Below, piece after piece: positions 10,553 through 22,369 of a stretch of 64,000 nt of DNA; the stretch's first letter is position 1, and each line of letters begins with the position of its first letter. The translations under genes and the position numbers were made by a program. Source of the stretch: Symsagittifera roscoffensis (taxonomy: Eukaryota; Xenacoelomorpha; Acoela; Convolutidae). The stretch lies in contig NC_087067.1 of NCBI RefSeq assembly GCF_963678635.1, forward strand, positions 41,874,696 through 41,938,695, given 5' to 3'. Below the pieces are notes generated by a model. The model saw only the letters and a list, made by a program, of their open reading frames with translations. It had not been told where the DNA came from and did not search any database.

Positions 10553-11508
10553 GAAATGCAGCCGCTGCTATGTTATTTTTATCAAGATGGAATCTGACTT
10601 TTTCTGTTGTGTATAAAAGAGCATCATTAGTTGAATAACCTGGACGAAAGCCAAATTGTTTTGGATTTAGAATATTGGAATTTGCTAAGAATTCGTGAAT
10701 TTGGGATGAAAAAATTTTTTCAACTTCGATAGAGTGGGTGTAATAGAAATTGGACGATAATTTACTGGATCTGTCGAGTCGCCTTTTTTGAATATGGGAA
10801 AAACGTGTGCCTTTTTAAGGTATATGGGAATACGGATTTCGAGATGCATTCATTGATAATCATCGTAAGAATTGGGTTTACAGTATTAATGCTGTCTTTT
10901 AGAGCCCAAGCAGGGATTTTGCTTGGTCCTAATGGCTTGTTTAAGGGAAGTAATAAAATTGCATCTTTCATTTCTTTGTGAGTTATGAACTTGAATTGAA
11001 AGTGCCTATTTGTTTTGCTGTGTACACTGTACTCAGTTGGTACATCTATGGGAGGATCTGCGTTTTTGTATTCTCCTAATGTTGAGAACCTGTAGTTAAG
11101 GAAATTTGCTTTCTTCTTATTTTCAATTATAGTGTCGCCAAACGAATTCCGTAGATCACCTATTTGCGTTGACTGTTTCATGGTGTTCCTGATAGAGTTT
11201 ATGAAATTCCATTGTTTTTTTGGACAGTCAAGCATTTTGCATTGGGCTGTTTTCTCTTTCTTGTATAAATGTTTTAGATGATTGTTGTTTTTATTTCTTA
11301 TTCGTTTATAGTTTTCAAAATTAGCATCTGTTCTTGATAATTGAAATGCCTTTAGAAGACTTTCTTTTTCCTGTTTTAAAGGTCTTTTGACTGAGTTAAG
11401 TACTTTACCAGACAGCTGTAGCTGCGGTTTATTTCGGATATACTTCTGCTCTAGAGGGGCGTGAGCATTTAGGGCATGCGAAAAAATATCTTCAAATTTT
11501 ATTAACAT
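10540..11508 (-). pseudogene. LINE endonuclease-RT linker and RT N-terminal part
   Basis: The segment LNKPLGPSKIPAWALKDS is the usual start of LINE reverse transcriptase (normally K-G-P-D-G-I-P). After a frameshift near 10760 the segment IAAAAFLDLSKAFDSLSH carries the first catalytic Asp. The upstream part is a charged linker rich in Lys and Gln. Two or more frameshifts are needed to read it through. Confidence 0.8.
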
Positions 11509-11578
11509 TTTAGAGACATCGTTTTCTTGGTAGACGAGAAACCATGGACTCTGTTTAAGTTCCTCGCAGAACCTATTT

Positions 11579-12335
11579 TTACAATAATTGGTTTTGTTGA
11601 AGCGAAAAGTTCGAATTGGAATGGCTTTTTCGAATCGTTTTTAGTTTGCTAATACACATTGTTATTAAATGGTCCGTGTTTATAGGTGGTTCTGCTACAA
11701 TAGTTTCTTTACAAAGAGATTTGGTTGCTACAATGTTATCTAAAATGGATTGGCTGTTTTTAGAGTTGTATGTCGGTATCGACTTATTGGTTATTGACAA
11801 ATTGTATGGTTTAATAGAATCGCTGAGAAATTTAGCTTCATGTTTATTCAAGTAGTTGATATTGAAATCACCCAAAATCGTAACATCTCGCGCTTCAGAG
11901 GCAGCGTAATCGATACCCTTTAGTGTATCTTCTATAAAAATTTCCTTGAATTGTTTGTGTGGATTGTAGGCAATAGCAATTATCTGTCTTTTTGATTTTT
12001 TTGAGATGATTGGGCTATATTCCACCCAAAGTCCTTCAAAATGGGAGGGACGTAGATAATTTAAATCTTCTCGAATCTTAGGGTAAAAGTTTTTCGGAAT
12101 AAGAAGAATAGTACCACCACCTGCGTGTTGACCAGTGCATTTTTTGTTACGGTCGCGTCTAAAAATTTCATGGGTTGTTTTGCAGAATGAATAAGTTTTA
12201 TGATCGCATGTTTCGTCAAGCCAGGTTTCCGTAAGACCGATAATTGTGTTTGAGTCAACTATTTCTGACAAGAAACGTATTTCCATGTGTTTGTTCTTTA
12301 TGCTTCTACAATTTAGAGTTATATATTTGAGGAAG
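11579..12335 (-). pseudogene. LINE apurinic-type endonuclease
   Basis: Endonuclease/exonuclease/phosphatase fold motifs are visible: LNCRSIKNK at the start, IIGLTETWLDE (catalytic Glu), GGGTILL, TILGDFNINY and INTDHL (catalytic Asp-His). The family nicks target DNA to prime reverse transcription. The frame opens at about 12335, and a stop near 12345 separates it from sequence reading PGPALSYEILANKAK. Confidence 0.85.
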
Positions 12336-12649
12336 TTGTGGTGTTACTTTGCTTTGTTTGCCAGGATTTCATATGAAAGTGCGGGACCTGGATTGACATC
12401 GAACCACACACAAATTCAGAAGTTCTGTGTCAAGACAAACTGACATGGATATTTTCGGTACTCAGCTTAAATTAGACGAAACTTGCTGTTCAAAACTGCC
12501 AGCAATCGATGAAAGGCTGGCTTCCCCATTTGATTTTATTGCATGTTTAAAGTTAAAATAGCTATTATCTCTCATAATTGCAGTTTACCACTTAATGCAG
12601 TTTACCACTTAATTCAGTTTCATTTTTCTTTTTAACAAAATTTAACACA

Positions 12650-14730
12650 AACGCGAAGCGGAGCTTCGCAACACAAGCGATTCAACAAACATAAAAAATG
12701 AAAAGTCGAAACGAAAGCAGAAAAAATGAAATACGTTGTAGAAGAAACTATGGGGCCCAGCTAAAGCTGGAGGTAGCAAACTAATATTTTCGGAAATTGC
12801 TATACTGATGTGAGATGAAATGGGTAATTTCAAAAATTGGACTTTGCCCAAAACCTTAGTTTTTTTCTCTACAAAAAGAACTGAGAAGACTGAAAATCTC
12901 AAACTTTCTGAAATCAATAACTTTTTCCGCAATTAGAAGATCGCGGCCGCTTAAGGAGAAAAAAATCACAAAACCGGGTTTGTTGATTGAAGGCGAATAC
13001 TTAACCGAATAATTGGCAGGGAAGTTTTCGAGAAAATTAAAGGTTCCAAAGAACTGTCACATTATATCAAAAATTGGGCTTTTCTGCGAATCACATTTTT
13101 TTTTGTTTAAAATCATTTTGGTCCCGCCGCTGGTCAACAGAGATTCACACAATCTGTTGTCTCGATTGAACGCCAAAATTCAAGTATTCCGAGGGTAGTT
13201 TTCGAGAAAAGTCAAATAGTTTCAAAAGACAAACCAATCATTGACTTTTCAGAAGGCCATAAATGTTGCTTGATTAAATAAAATTAGGCGTAATGCATTA
13301 TGCAGGGAAGCTTTCCACGTCCTGTTTTTTTATTGAAGCCGCAATTTTAGATTTGGGACGATTGTTTTCGAAAATAGACAAAGAGTAACAAAAAATTTGT
13401 GAAAATAAAAAAAACTTGACTATTCAGAAGGCCATGACTTCTTGTGGAGAAAAATTTGGGCGTAGCCGTTCATGTAGGGGAGCTTCCCGCAACCCCGTTG
13501 TATCCATTGAACCAATAATCTCAAATAGATTTTTTGAGAACGAAAACAAAATCCAAAAAATATGGTTCGAATATTCACCCCAGAGACTTTTTTGAAGGCT
13601 GTAGACAGTAGGTTAAAGTTAAAGAGACCCCACAACTATGCAGGCGCACAGGGGAAAAAACGTTTTTACCATGGATACACCTTTATTGAAATTTGGAAGT
13701 GAATAAACTTTCGGAAGTAAAAAAAAACCCAATCCTATACATTTAAATTATAACTGATTAAGTCGAACAGAAATTTTTTGAAAAAAAAAAAAAAAAAACA
13801 TTTATATTGTGAAAAAAACACAATATAAAATGACTAAGCCGTTGAAACATCAGCCGAAAGCATTTAGTCGAAAAAACCTTAAATTAGGCTTGGTAAAACT
13901 AATGTTAAATAGTTTAGCATCACAATAAAATCCATACTTCACTAAGAAGGCCGATAAGCCTAGTACCAGATAATGTACGTGATAATAAAAAAAACGAAAA
14001 CGAACCGACAGAAATTTACTACTCTATTCACTGCGTTCATTACTCTTAAACATATCATACTCTCAAAAACTCATTATCTTAGTCGGAAAAAAAAGGTTTT
14101 CCAGTTATTAAATTTTCGTAAGTCTTCGTAGATAGAAGTTCATTTTAGGCAAAGATACCAGACAATCTTTGAGCAGACACAAGTTGAGCCGCAAAAAAAT
14201 GATTTAAAAAAAATCTTTAAAATGATTCAATAAATCTGCGATAAGGCCAATAAGCCGACAATCTTTGAGCAGGCAAGTTGAGCCGAAAAAAGATTTTAAC
14301 TACATTGAACAGCACTTGCAACTTCAAACTTGCACTTGTAACTTCAAGAGCAGACAAAAAGATAGTCGAAAAGTAACCCCTGAAACTACATTGAACAACA
14401 CTCGCAGCACAACCAAATCTGTAATGTGGCAACTACGCCGACAAAACTTGAGCACACAAACCAAAATCCGACAATTCAATTTTTACCTGAAAAAAAAAAA
14501 CGTTCTATTGCACACACTGAAAAAAAATCAAGGTACCGCGGTGACTTGCACCCTTGACTTTAGGGTACGAAGGCGACTGAGTTAGCTCAAGTCAAAGTGC
14601 GAACCAAACTGAAAATCTTAAGTTTGAATAATGAAGTAGAAACAGCAAGTGAGATTTGTAAGAAAAGTTGTTAACTGGAAAAAAATCTAGTTCCCGATTA
14701 GAAGACACTTGATTTCGCAAAAGTAATAAA
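12650..14730 (+). repeat. Modular repeat, near-complete copy
   Basis: Modules in order: hairpin 'gcgaagcggagcttcgc' (12652-12668); near-palindrome 'ccagctaaagctgg' near 12752; worn tandem units (12830-13640) each with 'ttcgagaaaa', 'ggccata', 'gggcgta' and 'ggggagctt'; an A-rich zone with 'aagccga' (13840-14480); an antisense tRNA-like module with A-run (about 14510-14590); and the end 'cacttgatttcgcaaaagt' near 14690. Total length is about 2.1 kb. No open frame of convincing content is present. Confidence 0.6.
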
Positions 14731-15758
14731 TGATTTCCAAAGTATGTCTATTTCACTCCATTTGTGTTAAATTTCTGCGCCTATAAGAACAAATAAAATT
14801 AGAAACAATGCGAAAAAACTAGATAAAACTGAATCTCTAGTTATGAAAAAAAAAACACGCCATTACAATAAATTATGAAACTAGCAACGGAAGATAACTC
14901 ACCAAGTGCTAACAGAGCCAAAAAATCTGGATCAAAAACCGTTCAAGCCGAAACGTTTCTAAATCCCTCCCCCTCAAAACACAAAAACTGTTTGGCTATA
15001 TCAAATGACGCAAAATGAGGCCACTAAGCCGGTATAACAGTAAAAAAAGACTAAGCAAAAAAGGAAAAAGTAATAAAATTAATAGGTAAAATTACAATCA
15101 ACAAAAAAGCAACTTTCAAATTGTTCGGGTATGTAAAATGAAATGTTATTATGCTCAAAAAATTTCTGTTTTTCTGAGTATTTCCAACAGAGCTGATAAG
15201 ATGAAAAAAAAACTTAATTTAGCTGATATAACATAACTTTTGCTATAAAAAAAACAACTTGTTCAAACTTTCAGTTGTAGAAAACGTGGTTTCTTTCAGC
15301 TGATCTTAAAGTTCAAGAAACTATCGAAACAGTTACACAAAATTCATTAAAAAACACAAATAACACGCACGAACTATTAAACTACAAGAATATCTCCTAA
15401 CTGCTCTATACTATAAGGTTCAATATAAGAATTTATTAACAAATTAGTTTCATAATTAATTCCATCTAAGTTTGTTATCAATGTCAATATTTCAGCATGT
15501 GCAAATCTCATAAGATTTTCACTCAGCTATTCAGTTCAATTCTACGTGCAAATAAATCAGCAGTGATATCAGTACAGTTTATATGTTTCAATTCAATGCA
15601 AACTAATTAGTTTAGAAGTGTACATATTGAGTCAATGATAATCATGTCTGCCCTGGGTCAAACACCTGCGTACAGAATACGAACCGTTTTTTCGGTTACT
15701 TTCGTTACTACTTTTTCACACTTGAAAAAAAATTGACCCAAGTTTACAATCTTGTCAA
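14731..15758. other. Non-coding, AT-rich; further GCCGA-type repeat debris
   Basis: 14800-15080 repeats the A-rich 'aagccg' pattern and the 'gtaaaattacaa' block, an incomplete second copy of the modular repeat. From about 15100 to 15758 I see nothing beyond the probable 3' flank of PGK. Confidence 0.4.
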
Positions 15759-16775
15759 TTAAGCATCGGTCAATGCTGCCACGCCTGGCAGAATTTTACC
15801 CTCTAGCAGCTCCAAACTGGCACCTCCTCCAGTGCTCACATGGCTAACTTTCTCTTCAGTTCCATACTTGGCAGCACAGGTAGCTGTGTCACCTCCTCCG
15901 ATGATGGTCGTAGCTCCAGCTTCAGTGCTTTTCACTACCGCGCCCATAACAGCCTTGGTTCCGGCAGCAAACTTTTCGTTCTCGAAGACTCCTGGAGGTC
16001 CGTTCCAAACGATAGTCTTCGCCGAAGCGATAACATCCTCGAACTGTTTGATAGAGTTCGGTCCGATGTCCAGTCCCATCCATCCGTCGGGGATTCCAGA
16101 CTCAACTGTCGCGGATCCGACTTCGGTGTCATCTTTCAGCGATGTTCCTGTCACAAAATCCGACGGCAGATAGATTTCTACACCTTTGGCTTTCGCCTTC
16201 TCTAGGATTTCATTCACGATTTTCGAGCCTTCCTCGTCAAAGAGCGAGCCTCCAATCTTCATGTTGTCGCGAACTTTCAGGAATGTAAATGCCATTCCAC
16301 CGCCAATAATCATCTTGTTGCATTTTTCAAGCAAGTTGGTGATCAATTGGATCTTATCGGATACTTTTGCTCCTCCTAGAATGCACAGGAAAGGTACCTG
16401 CGGCTCCACTAGAGCTTTTGCGAAGTATGCCAGTTCTTTTTTCAACAGGAATCCGGAAGCCTTCGATGGTTTTTCTACCCCAACCATAGAAGCATGAGCC
16501 CTGTGGGCAGTTCCAAATGCGTCATTGCAATAAACGTCGCCAAGTTTCGCAAGTGATCCGCTGAACTTTTTGACATCATCAGCTGATGCTTTGATTTTCT
16601 TGCCGTCGGCGTCCACGCCTTTTCCTTCTTCCTCGACGTGAAATCTAACGTTTTCAAGCAGAATCACAGAACCATCAGCAGGGCTCTCACAGAATTTCTC
16701 AATCTCAGGTCCAACGCAGTCGGTGAGAAAATGAACCTTGGTTCCCAGGAGTTTCTCCAGTTCTGGAACTACGAC
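15759..16775 (-). CDS. PGK1: Phosphoglycerate kinase, exon 2 (residues 80-417)
   Basis: Phosphoglycerate kinase transfers phosphate from 1,3-bisphosphoglycerate to ADP in glycolysis, in the cytosol. This exon carries [50 protein letters not shown] and the nucleotide-binding GGGDTATC. The C-terminal hinge reads [18 protein letters not shown]. The acceptor 'ttttgcag' lies just above 16775, and the first codons ([11 protein letters not shown]) join exon 1 in phase 0. The joined protein is about 417 residues, identical in length to human PGK1, with no missing segment. I see no sign of transfer or decay. Confidence 0.96.
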   Translation of the reverse strand, partial: VVVPELEKLLGTKVHFLTDCVGPEIEKFCESPADGSVILLENVRFHVEEEGKGVDADGKKIKASADDVKKFSGSLAKLGDVYCNDAFGTAHRAHASMVGVEKPSKASGFLLKKELAYFAKALVEPQVPFLCILGGAKVSDKIQLITNLLEKCNKMIIGGGMAFTFLKVRDNMKIGGSLFDEEGSKIVNEILEKAKAKGVEIYLPSDFVTGTSLKDDTEVGSATVESGIPDGWMGLDIGPNSIKQFEDVIASAKTIVWNGPPGVFENEKFAAGTKAVMGAVVKSTEAGATTIIGGGDTATCAAKYGTEEKVSHVSTGGGASLELLEGKILPGVAALTDA

Positions 16776-17123
16776 CTGCAAAATACAAATCTTCACTATA
16801 ATTTTCTGATCTTCTAAAATGGACTGTTAAAAGGAGCATATTTGTCTGTGCAACAATCCAGAAAATAGATCCATTGGCCCATTCAATTTGATATTTTTGG
16901 CATAAATTACAATCTATAGATGAGCTTCAGCAAATCAGAGCAGAATATGGTTTCTTAGATGGACCTTTGCTTTCAATTACATCGATCCGACACTTCATTG
17001 CATGATAGAGGCAATCATTTATCATTCCGGAAAAAATCTTTGTCTCAGGCAAAAAAAAATGTACCGGGCGTATAATTTAAGTTCAACAAGAAATAAAAAA
17101 ATGGTCTGAATCTAATTTCATAC

Positions 17124-17360
17124 CTTCAAAGAGTACTTCTCTTGAGGTCGGCCATCAGGTCGTCCCAAATGACTCATCAAGACCACACTCTTTGCTTTGT
17201 TCTCTAGGCAGTACTTGATGGTTGGCACTGCAGCTACTATCCTCTGAGTGTTGGTGATGGTCTCTCCCTTGAGAGGCACGTTGAAGTCCACCCGCATCAC
17301 CACTCGCTGTCCCGCCACAGCCACTTTGTCGATGCTCAATTTGTTCAGGTTTAGACTCAT
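17124..17360 (-). CDS. PGK1: Phosphoglycerate kinase, exon 1 (residues 1-79)
   Basis: This exon starts [18 protein letters not shown] and contains RVDFNVPL (substrate Asp/Asn) and SHLGRPDG, both hallmarks of the N-terminal domain. The donor AAG|gtatga ends it at 17124. I chose the Met at 17360 because it aligns with the human start. The frame is open to an earlier Met at 17453, but 'cctactttccag' ends 6 bases before the chosen ATG and looks like a splice acceptor, so the 31-residue extension is probably intronic. The intron to exon 2 is about 350 bp. Confidence 0.94.
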
Positions 17361-17599
17361 GCTTCTCTGGAAAGTAGGATAAAGTCGATGCAGTCTACCA
17401 ACAATGGACTTATAGTTTATGCCAAATTTGTTGGCATTATCTTTTATGGTCAACGAATGTGAACAAAGTTAATTAATCTAAACCTGCTCATTTTGACGCT
17501 TTAGTTGTTTTTTCATTTGAGAACGTAAAAAATTGCTCAAGTTCACCGATATTGCCAATTTGGCACTAACTATAGAAAGTTGCAAAAAATGGGAACAGA

Positions 17600-18520
17600 G
17601 AATTAACTAAAAAGAGCAATCGACTGATTTCGGCGGTTTTTTTTTCATGAAAAATACATGACAGCCTTTAAGATCTCATCGGACAAAATTTGAAATGCGA
17701 GGTCATCGATTATCCGACGATTAGGCAAGCATAATGCTCAAGTATTTCAACGAAAACCCTCATATCACCGTAAACGATTTAGCGAAAATTGTAAAAGAAC
17801 CAAAACCTACAATTTATGCTAAAGACGACTATCAGACACGAGATAATCTTATGAAAAGCAAGCCCGCGGTCACCCCAATAGAACAAAACAACCAAATTGT
17901 TCAAAACTTGGATTTTAGTCGACAAAAAACTTTAACAGTAAGCGATGATTTCCCAGTATCACAATTTACAATCCAACAGCGTTTTCAAAAAACATGATTC
18001 CGTTATCGGAGAGCCCTCTAAAACTGTTTGACAGCCAAACAAAGAGAAAAAATGAATTCCTATGCCAACCACAACTTAAAATATGACTGCAGCCCTTTTA
18101 ATTTTGATTTTGAGGACATGGCTATAAAGCTACGAAAAACGCTGTGAAATAATTTTTGGAAGAGGTCATGTGAAAGATTTGAAGCCCGAACTTCATTCGA
18201 TAGTCAAAATCAGAGGGCCGAAAAAATCAGTCTAAGGTTGTTTTTTGTTTTTGGATGTATCGAATTTTTCAATTCAACAAAAAAACGCCCAGCGTTTTAA
18301 GCAAATTTTTTTTGCTCCCCAGTGTTGATATGCCAAACCCTCCAGAAGGACGTTTGATTTTCAACAAGATAAGGCCTGAACCATATCGCAATAGTGTCAA
18401 GCTTCCATAAAAAATACATGCGTAAATCAACGCACTTTAATTAAGCGGTTACAGCCGATGCTAATCGAAATCCCTGTGAATTTATTGAAAACTACCTCGC
18501 TCTTTAATGTGAAATAGCTC
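17600..18520 (+). mobile_element. Tc1/mariner-type transposase relic
   Basis: An open segment at 17734-17997 begins with a helix-turn-helix-like stretch (ITVNDLAKIVKEPKPTIYAK) of the kind found at the N-terminus of mariner transposases. Downstream, in shifting frames, come NFDFED (about 18100), DFQQDKA (about 18358-18378, matching the second catalytic Asp context F-Q-Q-D) and ADANRNPCEFIENYLA (about 18455-18505, matching the S-x-D-L-N-P-I-E block). Frameshifts and stops make it a pseudogene. I could not find clear terminal inverted repeats. Confidence 0.7.
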
Positions 18521-18832
18521 GAAAAAACTTTTGACCAATAAACTATTTCAAAAATCTTATCTTCTCAGGATATCAATCTGTAGAAATACAACAAAATTTC
18601 GTTGAAAATAAATTAGTAACAACTGTTCAACGTAGTTCAAAACGGTAACAAAAATTCATAATTATTTTTCATATCAATTTTTTTCACCTCAGTCTAAATT
18701 TGACGGTGAAACCAGCCGTACAAACTTAGTTTTGAATACTTAAACTGAAATTTTGTTGCTGCTTCAATATTGCAAGAGCAGATATTTTGAGTTTGCGAAG
18801 TAATTATTATTCAATCAGTCAAAAAAAGTCAG

Positions 18833-19468
18833 CTAATCAAACTGCGGCGAATTGATACTCATGGAGTTGGTATGAAACCTTTTGATATTGTCGCCACTAT
18901 TCAAAACCCGAGTTGAACTCAGCGCATCCGCAAGAGGGTTCGAGTCGGTTGATGTCGCTTGGGTTGCAGACGTTGTCAAAGAACTCACCACTGAGTTCAC
19001 CTGACTTAGCGGACTGTTTATAGGAGACGACACTGACTGTTGATTTGGCGACTGCACATGCTGAAGTGATCCTAAATTGCTGACACTTATTGCCCCGTTT
19101 TGAGGAAACAATTGGCTTTGCTGCTCGTTGACCCCGATTGGCTGTTGTAGATTGGACCCTCCACTAGCATTTTTGCGATCATTTTTCAAAATAAATACAC
19201 TGCTTTCCATGTCATGATTTGGCATTTGAGGAGGTCCAATTTGAGATATTGCTACATCTTGGTGCATCGATGTAGGTACATTGATATTTGGATGTTGGGT
19301 GTTTGCGAAGTTTTTCACGTTCAAGTTGTTAATATGCTGCGGTGGTGCAGCTTGTTGTTGTTGTTGTTGCTGTTGATGATGCTGTGAGGCCATACCATGT
19401 TGCATGCCTAGATAGTACCCACTGTGATATCCGACCATGTACCATGACATCAGCATTGCATTGAGCGC
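18833..19468 (-). CDS. SMN1: Survival motor neuron protein, exon 3 (YG box and C-terminal extension)
   Basis: The exon begins right after 'ttgctgtttag' with ALNAMLMSWYMVGYHSGYY, which matches the human SMN YG box almost residue for residue. This is the helix through which SMN self-associates and is required for snRNP assembly. In most animals the protein ends within about 20 residues of this box. Here the same open frame continues for about 185 residues: poly-Gln (about 317-325), then Asn/Ser/Gln-rich low-complexity sequence to SINSPQFD and a TAG stop. No splice donor is needed to explain the frame, although alternative splicing could shorten it. Confidence 0.93.
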   Translation of the reverse strand, partial: ALNAMLMSWYMVGYHSGYYLGMQHGMASQHHQQQQQQQQAAPPQHINNLNVKNFANTQHPNINVPTSMHQDVAISQIGPPQMPNHDMESSVFILKNDRKNASGGSNLQQPIGVNEQQSQLFPQNGAISVSNLGSLQHVQSPNQQSVSSPINSPLSQVNSVVSSLTTSATQATSTDSNPLADALSSTRVLNSGDNIKRFHTNSMSINSPQFD

Positions 19469-20564
19469 CTAAACAGCAATACTTCAAAAAGCAAACAAGC
19501 CAACAGACAGATGGAAAAGCGTCGAGGCACTGAAATAAAACTACTAATTATATTCGAAGCATTTAGAAAGGTACAATGGTACAATTTAAAGCCTTGAAGT
19601 TTTATTTGATCTTCAAAAATCTTTTAATATTGACAATTTTTTCTTAAAAATAAACGTTTTTGACAAAACTGGATCAATATGCAATTTTTTTTATTGCACT
19701 GGGAAATCTAAAAAAATCCACTTGCAAAACTAAAAGTCATTAATGCCCCGGGTTGACAAAAAACGCCTATCATACAATTTCATACTATGAAAAAATGCAT
19801 ATCATACAGTTTCAAAAAAAACGTGCGCCGTGTGATGATAGAACTATATGAACGCGTATGAATTTAGTCAACTAGGCATATACGACTACAATTGTCTCCA
19901 AAATAAATAATTTTTAAAATACACTGAAAGTTTTATTATTTCATAAAAACTTTTTTGACAGAGAAGCGCTAATTGAAGCTTCGAAGACTAGATTTCCTTA
20001 AAGTAAAATCAAGCTTTTTTCAGCCTAAATTGCTAACTTTTATATTTACGAAGGCTATTCGATCGCTTTATTCGCTCGAAATTTGACAAAAATTCAAAAA
20101 CTTAAAACCAGTTTTTCTTAACACTAGGAAAACTTCTTGTTTTATTAAGTTTTATTTATGTCTTTTAAATCACGGCTGAAAAGGCTCGAGTATGATATAT
20201 CACTCGACCCAGCCCAATGATTATTTGCGGTACCTAATTTTGCGTGGAAAAAAATAAAACACGCCCGAATGCAAAGTTCATTCCCATTTTCAATGGTCCG
20301 AACAATAAAAGTATTCACTTCGCTCAATGACAACTTTTTAAAAAACGAACGCTAAAACAGAGCCGGGAAAATTTTCTTAATCTGAAGTAATTACGAAAGA
20401 TCAATCTTGCTTTTCCAAAACCATTCACAGCAATAAATTTTACCCAAATACTACGGCATGCTTTGATAACCTTTTGAAGTGATTTGGTAAGGATATTGGT
20501 ACAGGTAATACTAGACTAAGTTCAATCAAAAAGCGAAGAAAATCTTTGAAGTTCAGGTACAAAC
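19469..20564. other. SMN intron 2 with repeat fragments
   Basis: 19600-19760 is a fragment of inverted-repeat family B ('aaaactggatcaatatg', 'cactgggaaatct'). 20140-20340 is a minus-strand copy of the dispersed repeat also seen at 34640-34820, 44640-44720 and 59270-59520, sharing 'ttccacgcaaaatcaggtac'-like and 'atcattgg' blocks. No exon is seen inside. Confidence 0.55.
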
Positions 20565-21051
20565 CTGGTCATTTGTTACACTGGCTGCAGGCACTGGAGG
20601 CGGTGGTGGAATCAGGGGAAGTCCATTCATCATTTCCTGAGGACAATGCGGGGGACCTAACGTAGGATTGTTGAAGCCATCCATATCGACAGGTGGGTTC
20701 ATAGATGCATTTCCATTAGGCACAGCCGCCGATTGCCGGTTTAAGTTACTCATGTTGTCAAAACCTGGTTGAGAGTTAGCACCATTTAAAAAAGCATGAG
20801 GAACCGGGGGTGGCGGATGGTTCTGGAAGTTCCTTGACGCCGTCGGGAAAGCTGGCATTGAGTTATGCGTGTTGTTCTGACTGGATGAACCTGTTGCTGA
20901 CATCATGATTGACTTGTGCGCTGATGATTCGTTCAGATTCATGTCTGAGCCAGTGGCGTCTAGAGATATGTCTGTGTCGTAGTAGTGGTAGTCTTCGAAC
21001 GGTCGCAAGTCACATAGATTATGCTCTTCTTTGTTACCGTAGTCCATATAC
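20565..21051 (-). CDS. SMN1: Survival motor neuron protein, exon 2 (end of Tudor, proline-rich linker)
   Basis: After acceptor 'gttatctag' the exon starts in phase 2 and completes the Tudor domain with YMDYGNKEEHNLCDLRPF, matching human YTGYGNREEQNLSDLL. Two aromatic-cage tyrosines (125 and 128) and the Glu pair are conserved. The remainder is a Ser/Asn-rich linker with two poly-proline runs (PPPPVPHAF and LPLIPPPPPVP), the profilin-binding type of segment known in SMN. The donor CAG|gtttgt ends the exon in phase 0. The linker is about twice as long as in the human protein. Confidence 0.93.
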
Positions 21052-22014
21052 CTAGATAACACAACAAACAACTTATTTCGTAACAATAACATTCAGGAAC
21101 CCTTCAATATTCTCGTTTCAAGTTGACACGAATTTAAGCATCACAAAATTCGATCACATCTAAATACATTCAAGATATCACTGTTTTTTTAATGTTCCGA
21201 GGAGTGGAGTGGAACTATGGGATATGTTGAATTTTTTCCAGTCAATTTTGCTACCTAAGAAAGAGCTCATAGGTAATTAAGTTAAATGACCTATGAGCTC
21301 CTTAAGTTATATATGTCATTAAGTCATTATATCAAAGCCTTTTAGATCATAATTTGATGCGAAAATTTTTTTCAGCATGATGAAAAACTGATCTGAATTT
21401 AGTGCAGACCAATTCAAGCAATTCACACTCATTTCAACGATAAACGGATTTTCACATAAACTCATGAACAGTTGAATAATGAGTTGCAAAGGGATACTAT
21501 AGAATGTGGCTTTTAATCATAGTTTAACAAAGAGTCGAAACGGAGCTTCGCATCACTAGCGATTTAAAAAATGTATGATCAAAATTTTTAAAACAAAAAT
21601 CGAAGAATCTTCTTTGACCGGAAATTGCATAAAATTCCAAAAAAAATATTGGAACTCAATTGCCTGAAGCAATTTTACAAATGACATTGAGAAGGTTAGA
21701 AAAAACGGAACCTTCAAATCGAATTCAAGGCTATTGTGTTTTAAGCTTGAAAGCTATTTCGGCGTCTAATTCGCAGAAAGAACCGTTGCGTTTGAATTTA
21801 TTACACAGAGACGAAGCAAAGCTTTGCAACAGTTGTGGAACTTTTAAAACATTGCAGTACAACATAATGAATAGAAAAAAGGAGTCAATTTTTTTTTGAA
21901 AAATCAAGCTGGAAAAATTATCTGAAAAAAGTCGAAAAAAAATTATCAACAAAATTTTCATACGTTTTTCCCGGATGAGGTTCACCAACAGCCTTAGCAA
22001 GCATTAAGCATCAA

Positions 22015-22040
22015 AACAGAGTCGAAGTTGCACTTCGCAT
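22015..22040 (+). repeat. Repeat hairpin with compensated stem
   Basis: 'cgaagttgcacttcg' forms a perfect 6-bp stem around 'tgc'. Other copies have 'cgaagcggagcttcg' (C-G closing pair) or 'cgaagttacacttcg'. The closing pair changes from C-G to T-A while pairing is kept. Confidence 0.55.
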
Positions 22041-22369
22041 ACACAAGCAAAAATATGACCGATAACGCCACTGGGAAAACTGAATGAGTAAAACTTTGAG
22101 TCTACAAAATTTCTTAAGTGACACACGCCAATTATGAGTCTACATAACTGCTCAATGACGCAAGCCAATTATAACGCATTAGCAGTACCAGTAAATTGAA
22201 AAAAAAATACCAACTAACATGCCTCAATTTATAGAGCGGACGCATTTTAACTAATATACGGAAAATTTGATTAAAACATCGTGAACCCTCTTATTTTGTT
22301 GCGGGTCTCCTTCCCTAAGCTCTACGCTACAGGTCCATGATACCTTGAAATTAAAATCCTACTAGAAGC

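Larger units (their letters stand above)
9255..12440 (-). mobile_element. Non-LTR (LINE) retrotransposon, APE-type, inactive
   Basis: A single element is read from about 12440 down to 9255. It contains an apurinic-like endonuclease, a linker and a reverse transcriptase in the order typical of Jockey/CR1/I-like LINEs. The 3' end has a short untranslated region ending 'aataaagtgtcccc' followed by a (CT)n tail (complement of 9255-9268), so the tail is a microsatellite rather than poly-A. Frameshifts near 10550, 10760, 11540 and 9530, plus a stop codon near 12345, break the frame. The 5' end is truncated and no ORF1 was seen. Confidence 0.88.

Noticed and set aside
17361-17453. N-terminal extension of PGK as a mitochondrial presequence
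   Set aside because: A strong splice acceptor ends 6 bases before the conventional start, so the upstream codons are more likely intron sequence.
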